Assembly (NCBI RefSeq): GCF_000003815.2
Contig: NC_049983.1
Location: 11,852,283-11,916,282 of the forward strand
Direction of reading: 5' to 3'
Length of the DNA: 64,000 nt
DNA from: Branchiostoma floridae
Lineage: Eukaryota > Chordata > Leptocardii > Amphioxiformes > Branchiostomatidae
Shown here: positions 45,001 to 55,117 of the stretch, one piece after another
Position numbering within the stretch: position 1 is the stretch's first letter
Layout: each line of letters begins with the position of its first letter
Notes under the pieces: generated by a model
What the model was told of the DNA's origin: nothing
The model's database searches: none
Seen by the model: the letters and a program-made list of their open reading frames with translations, nothing else
Translations under genes and position numbers: made by a program

Positions 45001-47686
45001 CCCATATAAGGGTAAGCTTATTAATATTTATAAGCAGGGCGGCGAGTTTGTGGCGACAATCATAATACCTGGGGGTAGGGCCTGGGATAGCAGGGCCCAA
45101 TAGGCTGAGCAGTCAGCTAGCCGTTGGGACCGTGCGTAGGAGGATGTTCTCCTGTTTGACATTTTTCAACCCCATTGACTTTTTTCCTTCCTACTCTCCA
45201 CAAGCTACATAGTTACCACATCAGCTTCTTCTTATAGTGCTTAATTGAAGTTAGTGTTGTTTGCAGCTGCAGTTACTCAGGAATCTTGATAGTTGCATGC
45301 AAAACCTTCACCTTACTTAGACTCATCATCCCGTATTATCCTGGACCATCTAGTTCATCCAGATTTGTTTCAAAAATGGGATGATCCGAAAATCCAACTT
45401 TAAAATCTTATACAACTACTACAACAGAGATTTCATTATTTATGCTGACATTTGAATGTCAAGTACATTTGTATAAGCTACTAGTATATGCTTGAGTGCC
45501 ATGGGTAGTACATTTACAATATATAACACTACAAAGATATTTTGGATGCAGCCGCTGGGTGCGGGGATGCATAATTGAGGGCACAAAAGTGCACATGCAC
45601 CCAATATTTTGAGCCCTGTGAGAAATGTTCAATTACTGAGGTCTAAAAATAATGAGGAACGTGAGGACCAGGGCTGTCTCCAGCTTCAAATTTGTTTCTG
45701 TCCCACTCACTGTTTTGGGGCCCACGTTGTTCATCTAATCTTACAAAAGTACATCTGCAACATTTTCATCTTATTTCTGGGACGTAAGGGGTAAAAGAAT
45801 TTTCCATCCCAGGAACAAGCAAATTTCAGGATGGAAGGACAGGTCCTGGAAACAGTCCTTGCGAGGGGATGGGGGCCAAATTATTCTATTGCAAGCAGAA
45901 CAGAAGATAATGGATTCCAGGCTCTAAAAGCAGTACACTCACTCCTCTTCTTCATAATACTGTAGAAATGGGTGCATCACTCGACTTTTCTGGATATAAA
46001 GAGAAAACAAGGGTCCGTCTGTGTTGGAAGGACTTACATGACAGACCCAGGACAGTGGCCTGCCTGTAGAAGGGTCACCAGCAGACTGTGTTCCTGTAAT
46101 AGCAAACAGATGGGGAACAGCAAAAAACAAATTGGTTTGCACAGTTCTACAAAGAATCATCACTCAAATGACCTTACTGTACAGCACACATAATTCATTT
46201 GTTTGCCTTGCATAGCCAGTAAACCACTGTTAGGCATAATAACACCAAGGAGGTTTCAACCTCCTTGATAACACACGTACGGTACATTGTAGGTGCAAGA
46301 TGCGTAAGACAGGACTGACCCTACTTCTTTTGATATGTAAGTGTGGTTGGATCTTAAACATGTTCAAGGTGTGGCTCTTCTCATACACGTGTCTTAACCA
46401 ATATTCAATATAAACAAGATGTGTGTAAGGCACATTTCTGTATGTATAACTAAATTATACACAACTTACCTTCCCAGTAATTTCATCTGTGACTGTTAAA
46501 CTTGTGGGTGTATCAACTGTTACAGTTTCCTATAACAAAAAACTTACAGGTCAAAAGTAAGAACTCATATGCAATAAGGCAAACCCCTTCTCAATAAATA
46601 TGAATCTTAATCATATTCCAAATAAGCTACAAAGCTTAAAGCATGCGAAAATGAATTTTAGATATTTTAGTTAATTGCTATTGCATCTTAATGGATTTTC
46701 CATTACAAAAAGGAGAAATTAAAGGTCATCAATTGATATATACTCTGCATACTTACAATATACGGTTCCAGCGGTTTAAACTGTTTCTCTGTCAGCAGTA
46801 AGGCCTTGGTGATGTCTGAGCAGTAAAGTCGAGTTTTCAAGCTGAAAGCAAGAAAATGATTGTGAATGGGATCAGTTAGGCATAGTGCTACGTTGAAAAA
46901 GGTCTTGTTTTGGGCTACTTTGGGGAAACCAGAGATCGTGAATGGCTCGGCGCAGTAGGCAAGACTCTAGGGAAACCAGGGATGTGCAGAAACCAGGAGG
47001 AAAAATGGATCTTCATGCGGCAGATACGCAAAAACTGTTATCGCTTATGTGTGTTTCCCCAATGTTGCAGGGAAGCAATGCTGTAACGTTACATTACCTT
47101 TTTCCTTGTGATCATTCCCCCAGCTAGTTTCATTGTTCATGACAGAATCTATAGAATGTCACACCTGGTCCACTATCAATCATCATAAGTATGGCACATT
47201 TACTATAGATTGAAGCTTAATGGTTTTATTGATTTCAAAGATGTCATTATAACATCTATATGGGAATTGTGAATAGTGACGTTACCTTATCTAACAACAA
47301 CATTATTGGTAACTTATATGGGAAGGTAACCTAACGTTGCAAGTACAGTAAAACTTTGCTAAGGTCAAAGGTGTGGAATAATTGAAGATTATCTTCTCAC
47401 CTGGCCTTTAATCTTGACAGGAAGCCGGGATTATCCAACCCAACCATGTGATCTGGAAATGAGGATTACAGTAATCATAATTTTAAGTGTCGTTCTCCAA
47501 TATTATAACGTTATAGCAAAATCTGTTCTGATATAATTTCAGCACTTGGGAGTTCGGTGGGAGGGTGGATTTCTTACCTCTGTGTGCATGCGAAAGAAAG
47601 AAAGCCCAGGACTCCAGATTCTCTCCATCAAATCTATCGATTGACAAATAGCGATACTCAGACATGCGGCCTCCAAAACAACTCAT
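36024..47686 (-). CDS. DCLRE1C: Artemis nuclease (SNM1C), 15 coding exons, 721 aa
   Basis: Minus-strand exons: 47686-47578, 47452-47401, 46841-46757, 46529-46470, 46093-46038, 44315-44214, 43617-43545, 42931-42894, 42295-42193, 41077-40976, 40270-40137, 38864-38807, 38251-38163, 37735-37629, 37021-36024. Every junction is GT-AG and all phases agree (2166 nt). Artemis opens V(D)J hairpins and trims ends in non-homologous end joining with DNA-PKcs. The metallo-beta-lactamase/beta-CASP residues fall at the human positions: D17, H33, H35, D37 and H38 (SHAHRDH), H115 (AGHCPGS), D136 (YTGDF), D165 and H319 (CFSFHSSY). Residues about 390-721 are an acidic, Ser-rich, probably disordered tail encoded by one exon. 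It keeps a [10 protein letters not shown] motif like the conserved end of vertebrate Artemis. The Trp-containing DNA ligase IV-binding motif of the human tail is not evident. At 721 residues it is close to the human 692. Confidence 0.96.
37130..37475. repeat. Diverged minisatellite in DCLRE1C intron 14
   Basis: About six irregular copies of a unit carrying TGATGAATTCCATG, CCCCAAACTAGTACAAGT and ATTGCTGTGGAATTCATCAC. Neighbouring parts pair as TGGAATTCATCA/TGATGAATTCCA. Confidence 0.8.
39781..40113. mobile_element. hAT-type MITE (333 bp) in DCLRE1C intron 11
   Basis: Ends CAGGGCTCTGGCCAGC and CAAGGCTCTAGCCAGC (read inward) are flanked by a perfect 8-bp duplication TGTTGTGG (39773-39780 and 40114-40121). 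Eight-base duplications and CA(A/G)GG ends fit hAT elements. TTTTTCCGTCA also recurs near both ends. Exon 11 ends at 40137, so the element begins 23 nt into the intron. Confidence 0.92.
41812..42150. mobile_element. hAT-like MITE (339 bp) in DCLRE1C intron 9
   Basis: Starts CAGGGCTTTCGCTAG and ends CTGGCTAGAACCCTG, i.e. CAGGGTTCTAGCCAG inverted, related to the ends of 39781-40113. CACTACGCTAAAAT is repeated three times near the left end. The flanks share AATGTT but no exact 8-bp duplication. Confidence 0.78.
42399..42617. mobile_element. 219-bp MITE in DCLRE1C intron 8
   Basis: GCTAGTTCACCTTTATCCG is inverted at the right end (CGGATAAAGGTGAACTAGC), and pairing continues through GGGTAACC. The interior is non-coding. 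Superfamily is not assigned; a TA duplication is possible. Confidence 0.85.
43501..43560 (-). repeat. 20-bp tandem triplication over the exon 7 splice donor
   Basis: Three adjacent 20-bp units (43501-43520, 43521-43540, 43541-43560) differ by one or two bases. On the minus strand each reads GTACATCCCCTCCAGGGTAA, so each carries a donor-like CAGG|GTAA. Only the first (exon end 43545) keeps the reading frame into exon 8. Confidence 0.93.
44764..45147. mobile_element. 384-bp MITE with ~70-bp inverted ends in DCLRE1C intron 5
   Basis: Long, nearly perfect inverted ends begin CATCCTCCTACGCACGGTCC and extend through TATTGGGCCCTGCTATCCCA to GGCCCTACCC. TCTCCTGT occurs on both sides (44756-44763 and 45148-45155), an 8-bp duplication consistent with hAT. 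Internally, CCCAACGGCTGACTGCCCAT plus about 20 bp is duplicated in tandem (about 44945-45027). Confidence 0.9.
46249..46270. repeat. Short perfect hairpin
   Basis: CAAGGAGGTT pairs with AACCTCCTTG across a 2-nt spacer within DCLRE1C intron 4. It resembles the ACCTCC/GGAGGT hairpin at 48170-48193. Confidence 0.7.
46335..46395 (-). repeat. Degenerate SINE-body fragment
   Basis: GTGTGGTTGGATCTTAAACA and TTCAAGGTGTGGCTCTTC resemble the SINE body at about 11785-11825 (GTGGGTTCTTTAACGTGCTC, GAGGTGTGCCTCTTTC). Probably an old SINE relic in DCLRE1C intron 4. Confidence 0.45.
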
Positions 47687-48168
47687 TTTAGGAGAAAAAC
47701 AGTATTAAAATTTAAGGAAACGAGTTAGTTTCTGTTTGGCGGGCAAGTTTTGACATGAAAAGGTCAGAGGTCACCAACATAAAACACGCTCACCGCTTCT
47801 GCGCGCCATCTAGCAGTGTTAAAAGGAAGTGCATAGGAAAGCCAGGGATTTCTGAACAATGTCTAAATCGTCTGTTACTTGAGGTCTCATTGATGTATTA
47901 CTCCGCGAGTGGACACCCTAAAAGAGATCCGAGCCAAAAAATAAACGGCTGCACGGACGCATGTTTTCAGCTGCGAGAAATTCCTTTTTGGCCAGCGGAT
48001 CTGATCTCAAAAGTTAGATTGGTAAAGGCTTGTTTGTAACTGTAGAAATTAGCAGGTAAAGGTTTGCAGCCGCGCGCTAGGTCGGAGGTACACAGTCGTG
48101 GGTTCTGAGTGGTGCGGTTGTACAGTAGGAGCGAAAAGTGCCTTTTGTGGGGATTGACTAATCGTAGT
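47687..48168. other. Upstream region of DCLRE1C
   Basis: Holds the presumed promoter and 5' UTR of the minus-strand DCLRE1C gene. A TAACGTTA palindrome lies nearby inside the gene (about 47504). No core promoter motif is certain, and no other gene is seen. Confidence 0.35.
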
Positions 48169-48169
48169 T

Positions 48170-48363
48170 ACCTCCATGAAATGTCATGGAGGTTATATTT
48201 TACCCTGCGTTTGTCTGTGTGTCTGTGTGTAAACAAGATAACTCAAGAACGGCTGGGTGGATTGGTTTCATACTTGGCATGTTGGTGGGGTGTGGTGAAA
48301 GCTGGAAATGATTAGATTCTGGGCCCCCTAGCGGCTCCCCTTGGAACTGCAGTGGGCCATTGG
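48170..48363 (+). repeat. Hairpin-led repeat preceding the satellite
   Basis: Begins with ACCTCCATGA/TCATGGAGGT (10-bp stem, 4-nt loop), then TGTCTGTGTGT, AACTCAAGAACGGCTGGG and a GGGCCCCCTAGCGGC segment. It looks like the left end of an interspersed element whose body contains the 97-bp array. The right end is not identified. Confidence 0.5.
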
Positions 48364-49739
48364 GCCATCTCGGTCATTTTTGGACCCCGAAAACTTTCCG
48401 CAGGTCCGCGCCTTTGCAAAAATGCCATTTTGGGCCCAAAACGGGCCATCTCGGCCGGTGTGGGGAAATTTCATTTTTGGACCCCGAAAACTTTCCGCAG
48501 GTCCGCGCCTTTGCAAAAATGCCATTTTGGGCCCAAAACGGGCCATCTCGGCCGGTGTGGGGAAATTTCATTTTTGGACCCCGAAAACTTTCCGCAGGTC
48601 CGCGCCTTTGCAAAAATGCCATTTTGGGCCCAAAACGGGCCATCTCGGCCGGTGTGGGGAAATTTCATTTTTGGACCCCGAAAACTTTCCGCAGGTCCGC
48701 GCCTTTGCAAAAATGCCATTTTGGGCCCAAAACGGGCCATCTCGGCCGGTGTGGGGAAATTTCATTTTTGGACCCCGAAAACTTTCCGCAGGTCCGCGCC
48801 TTTGCAAAAATGCCATTTTGGGCCCAAAACGGGCCATCTCGGCCGGTGTGGGGAAATTTCATTTTTGGACCCCGAAAACTTTCCGCAGGTCCGCGCCTTT
48901 GCAAAAATGCCATTTTGGGCCCAAAACGGGCCATCTCGGCCGGTGTGGGGAAATTTCATTTTTGGACCCCGAAAACTTTCCGCAGGTCCGCGCCTTTGCA
49001 AAAATGCCATTTTGGGCCCAAAACGGGCCATCTCGGCCGGTGTGGGGAAATTTCATTTTTGGACCCCGAAAACTTTCCGCAGGTCCGCGACCTTTGCAAA
49101 AATGCCATTTTGGGCCCAAAACGGGCCATCTCGGCCGGTGTGGGGAAATTTCATTTTTGGACCCCGAAAACTTTCCGCAGGTCCGCGCCTTTGCAAAAAT
49201 GCCATTTTGGGCCCAAAACGGGCCATCTCGGCCGGTGTGGGGAAATTTCATTTTTGGACCCCGAAAACTTTCCGCAGGTCCGCGCCTTTGCAAAAATGCC
49301 ATTTTGGGCCCAAAACGGGCCATCTCGGCCGGTGTGGGGAAATTTCATTTTTGGACCCCGAAAACTTTCCGCAGGTCCGCGCCTTTGCAAAAATGCCATT
49401 TTGGGCCCAAAACGGGCCATCTCGGCCGGTGTGGGGAAATTTCATTTTTGGACCCCGAAAACTTTCCGCAGGTCCGCGCCTTTGCAAAAATGCCATTTTG
49501 GGCCCAAAACGGGCCATCTCGGCCGGTGTGGGGAAATTTCATTTTTGGACCCCGAAAACTTTCCGCAGGTCCGCGCCTTTGCAAAAATGCCATTTTGGGC
49601 CCAAAACGGGCCATCTCGGCCGGTGTGGGGAAATTTCATTTTTGGACCCCGAAAACTTTCCGCAGGTCCGCGCCTTTGCAAAAATGCCATTTTGGGCCCA
49701 AAACGGGCCATCTCGGCCGGTGTGGGGAAATTTCATTTT
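48364..49739 (+). repeat. 97-bp satellite array, about 14.2 copies, nearly identical
   Basis: An 80-bp first unit (lacking 17 bp), thirteen 97-bp units and a 34-bp partial unit follow each other with almost no differences. The one visible change is an extra A in TCCGCGACC near 49090. The unit has no stop codon in any forward frame, and 97 is not a multiple of 3. Forward frames of 466-491 codons therefore run through the array, with ~89-codon frames on the minus strand. These are artefacts of the repeat. The uniformity implies recent amplification or homogenisation. Confidence 0.97.
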
Positions 49740-49855
49740 GACAGACGGATTTCTGCTTACCGGCCGGATTCCTGCCGGTATTAGACGGATTTCTGCCCGC
49801 TGGCTGGATTCCTGCTGTTCGGACTGATTCCTGCCGGACAGACGGATTCCTTCTT
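49740..49855 (+). repeat. Short degenerate repeat of a CGGATTCCTGCCGG-type unit
   Basis: GACGGATTTCTGC, CCGGATTCCTGCCGG, TGGATTCCTGCTG and GACGGATTCCTTC alternate for about five units directly after the satellite. Confidence 0.75.
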
Positions 49856-49979
49856 GATGAATGTATCCTTGCCAGCTTATTGTGAGAGAAAATAAATTGC
49901 TAGATAAATTGCTAGCATGCCGTTGCCTTGGAGACAACGTTAGCGGCAACAGCCTGTGTATTTGAATAGGTAAAACTTA

Positions 49980-50486
49980 GGCCACAGCAAGTAAATTTTA
50001 TGGATGACATCAGCGCGCTCATTAATTTTCGCCTGATTTCAGAAAAGAGAACTAGAATTTTTTTCTTCTTCTAAGGAAGGCTGGATAGACAAAAATGGGT
50101 AAAGGTTGTGTTGTAACCTAATCATTGAATGTAGAATTGACACTAGAGACTCTGTAAGCATTGACTGTAGTTGCAGAGGTGCAACTTGATAGATAGTTGT
50201 AAAAGTGGCACAACTATGGAAGCTACGAGTGTAGTTGCCAACATGGTTAATGATACCAGTCTACCACACTTGTGTCACTCTAACTACACTGCTGCACTTC
50301 TTAAATACAGGAATGAATGTCTTGTTGGCTGTGATGCCATATTTTGTCACTTCAAGTCTTGTTACAACGTCTATTTTGAAAATTTACCATCTTGTTTTTT
50401 TACCCATCTTGTTTTTTTTTTCGCCCTATCTCATTATTTTTGCAGTCTTCAGAGGATGTCATCCATGAAATTTACTTAATGTGGCC
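49980..50486 (+). mobile_element. PIF/Harbinger-type MITE, copy b (507 bp)
   Basis: Starts GGCCACAGCAAGTAAATTTT and ends inverted (TAATGTGGCC). It is flanked by TTA at 49977-49979 and 50487-50489. The paralogous segment near 52470 reads AAAACTTATGATTATTTAC without the element, so the empty site and its single TTA are preserved. Same family as 18502-18892, longer internally. Confidence 0.93.
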
Positions 50487-50509
50487 TTATGATTATTTAC
50501 TTGACAGAA

Positions 50510-51181
50510 GGTGCCGGGTCGGGGCTCAAATCTGACCGGAGGACGGAAGGGTGGTGTAATAGGCCGAAAGTGCGCTGTTGTCTCCCTAACTTTTGCTCCC
50601 TATTGCTTGGTGATCGTTATAGCTGAGCATAGATTTGTCGTATTTCCTGAAAAGCCCGTGGGTTGTATTATTTTTGTGCGAGGAGTAGTTTGTCGGGCGT
50701 TGGTCGGCCAGCGAAACCATTTTTGTATTAGTCCGCTGCAACGGTGATGCGGTTTTTTCGCCTGATGACCCAAATAGCATCGTTTTTCATGCGATTTCGA
50801 AGAAATTACGTCATCGGAGATTGCAAAAAAGTTATCACAGGGAATTTTTCATTTTCATTTTACACAAACATGAAGACGTTAGCTTCTCTACCACGTAGGC
50901 CGTTATCCTGGAAAAATTAGTTTTTTCCAAGCAACTTCGATCAAAAAAGTGTTAAAAAATGATAGTTTTCGGGTCCAAAATTAAAATTTTACTACATATT
51001 CTACCCAAAATAAAGAGGCAACAGACGATACCAATAGGTTTGTCGGAAAGAGGCATTAAACGGCTTTTCACCATATTGATTAAGTTTCGCGTCCTACGTT
51101 TACTAGCAGAACAGTAGCCCTTCGGCCTGAGGCTGACCACCAACCTCCGAAATCGTAAAAGAAACTCCGGTCCGAGACCAA
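50510..51181. mobile_element. Putative 672-bp insertion, class unknown
   Basis: Present in copy 1 of the duplicated segment (between GACAGAA and AATGATGAAATC) and absent from copy 2. The ends GGTGCCGGGTC and GGTCTCGGACCGG (read inward) are weakly alike. No long reading frame is seen. Confidence 0.5.
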
Positions 51182-51876
51182 AATGATGAAATCACCTAAA
51201 CCTCCAGAGATTTAGTCTAATAATACATGTCTACACAAAAGGGAACATAACCATAACGTCAGTTTGGCAACTGTTGCTCAGCTAACTCTATGCATCACCT
51301 TGAGACTTTACTAAGCAGGCCCGTGGAAACGATTTGTTTGAAGAAGGATCTGTAAAAATACGCGCGGCAGCTTTAAAGCTATAAACAATATTCTATACAG
51401 CTTCAGACGCTCCTGACCCGTACAGATGAATTCGACTGCATGGCGGCTGCCTCTGTTTGCATTGACGTAGGTTTGAAGCTGTCATGAATCTCACGCATTT
51501 CCTGGCAAGCGGCTGTCAGAATCATCAAATTGCTTTCCTTTTGTTCAAATTTGCTTTGTCAAGTGCTACTTTTGCAGCCTCATCTAATTGCAATAACATC
51601 TTATACGTGCCATGTGCACAAGAATTTAAAACTAACCTTCTGAAAGACACTCCGAACATTGTAAGGATTTGCATTCACTTTCCATGTTGTCCCAAGATAA
51701 AAGATCTCCAACATTCTAATGATATGCAACGAGGCTCCTTGAAGTGACATATGATGGAAAAAATGAAACCCTTCACCTTTCTGGGCGAAAATCAATGTAC
51801 GTTCCCGTCTGCAAGCGTTACCTGTAGACTAAATCATGTATGTAACGGCCATTATATCCATGAAAACACTACCTTC

Positions 51877-51921
51877 GTGCGTGCGTGCGTACGTGCGTGT
51901 GTGTGCGTGTGCGTGCGTACG

Positions 51922-51957
<36 letters not shown>

Positions 51958-51981
51958 TGTGCGTGTGTGCGTGTGTGTGCT
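51877..51981. repeat. (GTGC)n/(GT)n microsatellite
   Basis: A GTGC tetranucleotide run passes into GTGT. It gives the overlapping plus-strand frame its Arg-Ala-Cys-Val composition. Confidence 0.95.
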
Positions 51982-52384
51982 GTATGGACAGCTTATATAG
52001 GGGGAATCTGGCGATGGCTCATTAGGATATGTGGTAGGTGGGCAGAGGTTGAGAAGACAATCAGCAACTACTATACAACTACTACGGCACTACAGCGTAT
52101 AGTACAGAGAGTACGGTTTCGGACGGATTTGTAAAAAAAAATGAAAGGCAATAGCTCAAGAAGGATCCCGCAGGTCGCTTTTCAGTACTATTGTAATACT
52201 AATAGTAATAGTAATAGCATACTTCTGGTGCTGCAACGAAAAATAACGGCCATATTCCAAACCCCACATACTAGGGGGTACATGTATGTGCGCTTGCTGA
52301 TAACTTAGGCTGAGAAGTCCACCATGAGGAACTGTACGCCATGACTTAGCATTCTTCCATTGGAAACAGCTATGTTTTTACAGA

Positions 52385-53530
52385 GCTTATTGTGACAGAA
52401 AATAAATTGCTAGCATGCTGTTGGAGACAACGTTAGCGGCAACAGCCTGTGTATTCAAAGAGGTAAAACTTATGATTATTTACTCGACAGAATGATGAAA
52501 TCACCTAAACCTCCAGAGATCTAGTCTGAATAACTTGCATTTGCAGACGACTCCTTGCATTTCGTGTCGAATTGAATTTCAAATGGGATGCTTTGGATAT
52601 TTTATTCAACCCGTTAGCTAACATACTAGTACAATGTACATTAATTTGTAGGTAGCTAATCTTTCTTGACTTCAAGACGTTAAAACTGGACGTACAAACT
52701 ACATAGTTCACAGCTGGTAGTTACAGACTAAATTACTAATTTGCATACATTGGAAGCTCCTGTCTAAACTTGCACTTGCTAGCTGAGTGTATGTTCAGGG
52801 GCAAATTTATATCCTACATATACTGGGGCGTGCCCCATTAAGTCATTAATCGTCGATATAATACCAACGTGTACGCGTTACCGTACTATTCAGGTTACAA
52901 CCGTGTGTAGAGGCTGGGCGCTGCAAGACTTTATTGGCCAATATCCCAATCGAATGTTTGAATCACCTAGGAACGCAGGAATGCCGGGCTTCATACTTGC
53001 CCACGATCCAATGCATCTTGTAAGTTACCGTTTCCCATTACATTTTTTTTTCTTATTACGAGCCCTTAACAAGACAAATTTGCAATTCAAAACGGCAATA
53101 GTTCATTAGAAAACAGCCGAAGAGAGTCTGTAGTGGAGACTAATACCTACGTGTGCTGCCTTGTTTACGTACTTGTGTGTGTTAAAAAAAATCTCTTTCA
53201 GTGTATTTTGATCGTTGTTATTTATCTTTAATCCAGTTGTGGCGTTATGCTATCAGTTAGATTCTATCTTTATATCTTTTTATTTTCCAAACCTATATAG
53301 GAAAATGCACAGTGTTGCCGAACTCCTCTTATATTTGCGGCACCACAGGACAGAATGTACAGCATAAATGCTAGAATATAATATACATGTATACAAAAAG
53401 GAACATAACATCAGGCTGGCAATTGTTGCTACTCTATGCACCACCTTGAGATTTTACGAAGAAGGCCCGTGGAAACGAATTGTTTGAAGAAGGATCTGGA
53501 ACAATACGTGCGACAGCTTTAAAGGTACCG
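52385..53530 (+). repeat. Duplicated segment, copy 2 (with one insertion)
   Basis: 52385-52530 and about 53380-53530 match copy 1. The middle ~850 bp (about 52531-53380) is absent from copy 1. Differences of a few per cent put the duplication before the insertions. The insert holds a weak exon-like frame at 52910-53019 that I do not accept as a gene. Confidence 0.82.
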
Positions 53531-54917
53531 ATATTTAGTTAGTTTTTATCGTACGAGTCAGGACCGGGTACTATTAGTATAACTGGAAAATCCTAGGTGC
53601 TTGAGAAAAATTCTGAAATACTAGTACGCCATCCCTGCCGTGCCACCCTTGCATTCTTCCACCAATACCCATATAAGGGCCATTGTTCATACAACTTACA
53701 GGCAATGTAGCCAACATAAGAAATATCTTTTCACCTTTGTCTATGCTAATCAAGAGTTTGCTTAGCCCCGTTTAATACCCACGCACAGCCATCAGCTAAG
53801 CCGCCTGGCACATTGTTAAGAGCAATTGGAGCTGGTTAATCATTAGGAATATACCATTGTCAGCCAAGACGTCCTGTTGCAACAGTCCTGTTAACTGGCA
53901 GTTTATCCCCGCTTTTTAGTTTGCCGATCTGTCCAGGCAAGCTGTTTACATCCTGTGGCAACGGCCCGCAAACAGGCTGGGTACACCTGGAGAAGATGGC
54001 TGGCTGCGCGGGGTTCTGAGTGTGTGGTTAGCAAACTCCTGACTCCGGTACTTGAAACTCGCCTGATAACACGAGACATCCGACACCTTTCGGTTCGTGA
54101 GCTCCTGACAACCTGACTGACACGTCAAGGTACGATAGTAACAACCGAAGGCCCATTTAGTCTCGATTTTGTTAGAGTTGCCACTTGCAACCACGTTACC
54201 ACCACCTCCTCACAAACGCAAACGTTATTCCCCGTGTTAGTTTTCGGACCCGTGTGCCACAACGGTCACAGATCTAATGCTCTACTAGTTTCTTCTCGTT
54301 TTGTAACTCACGGTAAGGATAATATAATCCGTTTGACTTGTAGTAAAGTGGACACTTCTCCTCAAACCACAAGACAAGTGTGTCCCGGTATGCAGTTCGC
54401 AAACATTTCTTCTGATATCCGACAGGAAATAGATTTATTGTGGACATCTGCACACAGTCATGGCACCTGTGACCCTTCTGGAAGTTCACCTGGTCTGTAG
54501 TAACGGTTTGCTGTCCTTTGAGGGCTTGACAAGTCCTTAACGGTGTTTTCTTGACACATGGGATTACATGTCGCCTGTTTTGTACCGTAATCAGGTGTGC
54601 ACAACAGATTTTAGATTGTATCGCGCGTTGTGTGTCTATTGTCAGACAATACACGAGATTATGGGGGTGTCAATCACTTCAGACCGCCAACTTCGAATAC
54701 GAGTAGGCTTCCATCTTGGGTTCTCTCTAAAACTTTTCGCCATAAATGTATAGTGCAACTTTCTAATTTCGAATCTGGTAAAAAGCAATCAATCAAGAGA
54801 TTTTTAGTTCGGGCATTTTGTTACATCGAAATGCTGGCAGCAGTACAAAACTATCGTAACCGTTTGTAATATTGAATTTCTATCCTAGATTCTCTGTGAT
54901 TTTACTCCGTTTCATTT
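53531..54917. other. Spacer without recognised gene
   Basis: A minus-strand 126-codon Cys-containing frame (54274-54654) has no recognisable motif. Nothing else is seen. Confidence 0.3.
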
Positions 54918-54925
54918 CCATATAG

Positions 54926-55117
54926 GTGTCTGTCTCAGCCAAACTGAAATGTGCGGATCAAGAAGGATCAGATGCTATCTACATTCCGAGTGAGGGAGAA
55001 AAGAAGCCAATCTTCTTGTTTACCAAACAAACATCCCCGCGTCAGGTGCCACAGGAAACTTACAACATTGCTAACGCCATTCTGTCAACATCTGACCACA
55101 ATAACAATAGCAAGTGA
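54926..55117 (+). CDS. Candidate terminal exon, unrecognised protein
   Basis: A good acceptor (TTTCATTTCCATATAG) precedes an open frame VSVSAKLKCADQEGSDAIYI continuing to SDHNNNSK and TGA at 55115-55117. Charged, hydrophilic composition and the splice context look like a real last exon of a plus-strand gene. Upstream exons could not be identified and the family is unknown. Confidence 0.35.
   Translation: MSVSAKLKCADQEGSDAIYIPSEGEKKPIFLFTKQTSPRQVPQETYNIANAILSTSDHNNNSK

Larger units (their letters stand above)
49874..51410 (+). repeat. Duplicated segment, copy 1 (with two insertions)
   Basis: Matches 52385-53530 in pieces: 49874-49979, 50490-50509 and 51182-51410. Between the pieces lie the Harbinger MITE (49980-50486) and a second insertion of about 672 bp (50510-51181) absent from the other copy. 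Confidence 0.85.

Noticed and set aside
48341..49827. Three overlapping plus-strand frames of 466-491 codons and a series of 89-codon minus-strand frames
   Set aside because: All are products of a 97-bp satellite with no forward stop codons; no start context, domain or splice support.
51751..52134. 127-codon plus-strand frame
   Set aside because: Its centre is a GTGC/GT microsatellite; no conserved domain.
52910..53019. Exon-like frame (RGWALQDFIGQYPNRMFESP...) before GTAAGT
   Set aside because: Good donor but poor acceptor, no pyrimidine tract, no recognised family; lies in an insertion within a duplicated repeat.
54274..54654. 126-codon Cys-rich minus-strand frame
   Set aside because: Cys spacing fits no zinc finger or secreted fold I recognise, and no splice signals support it.
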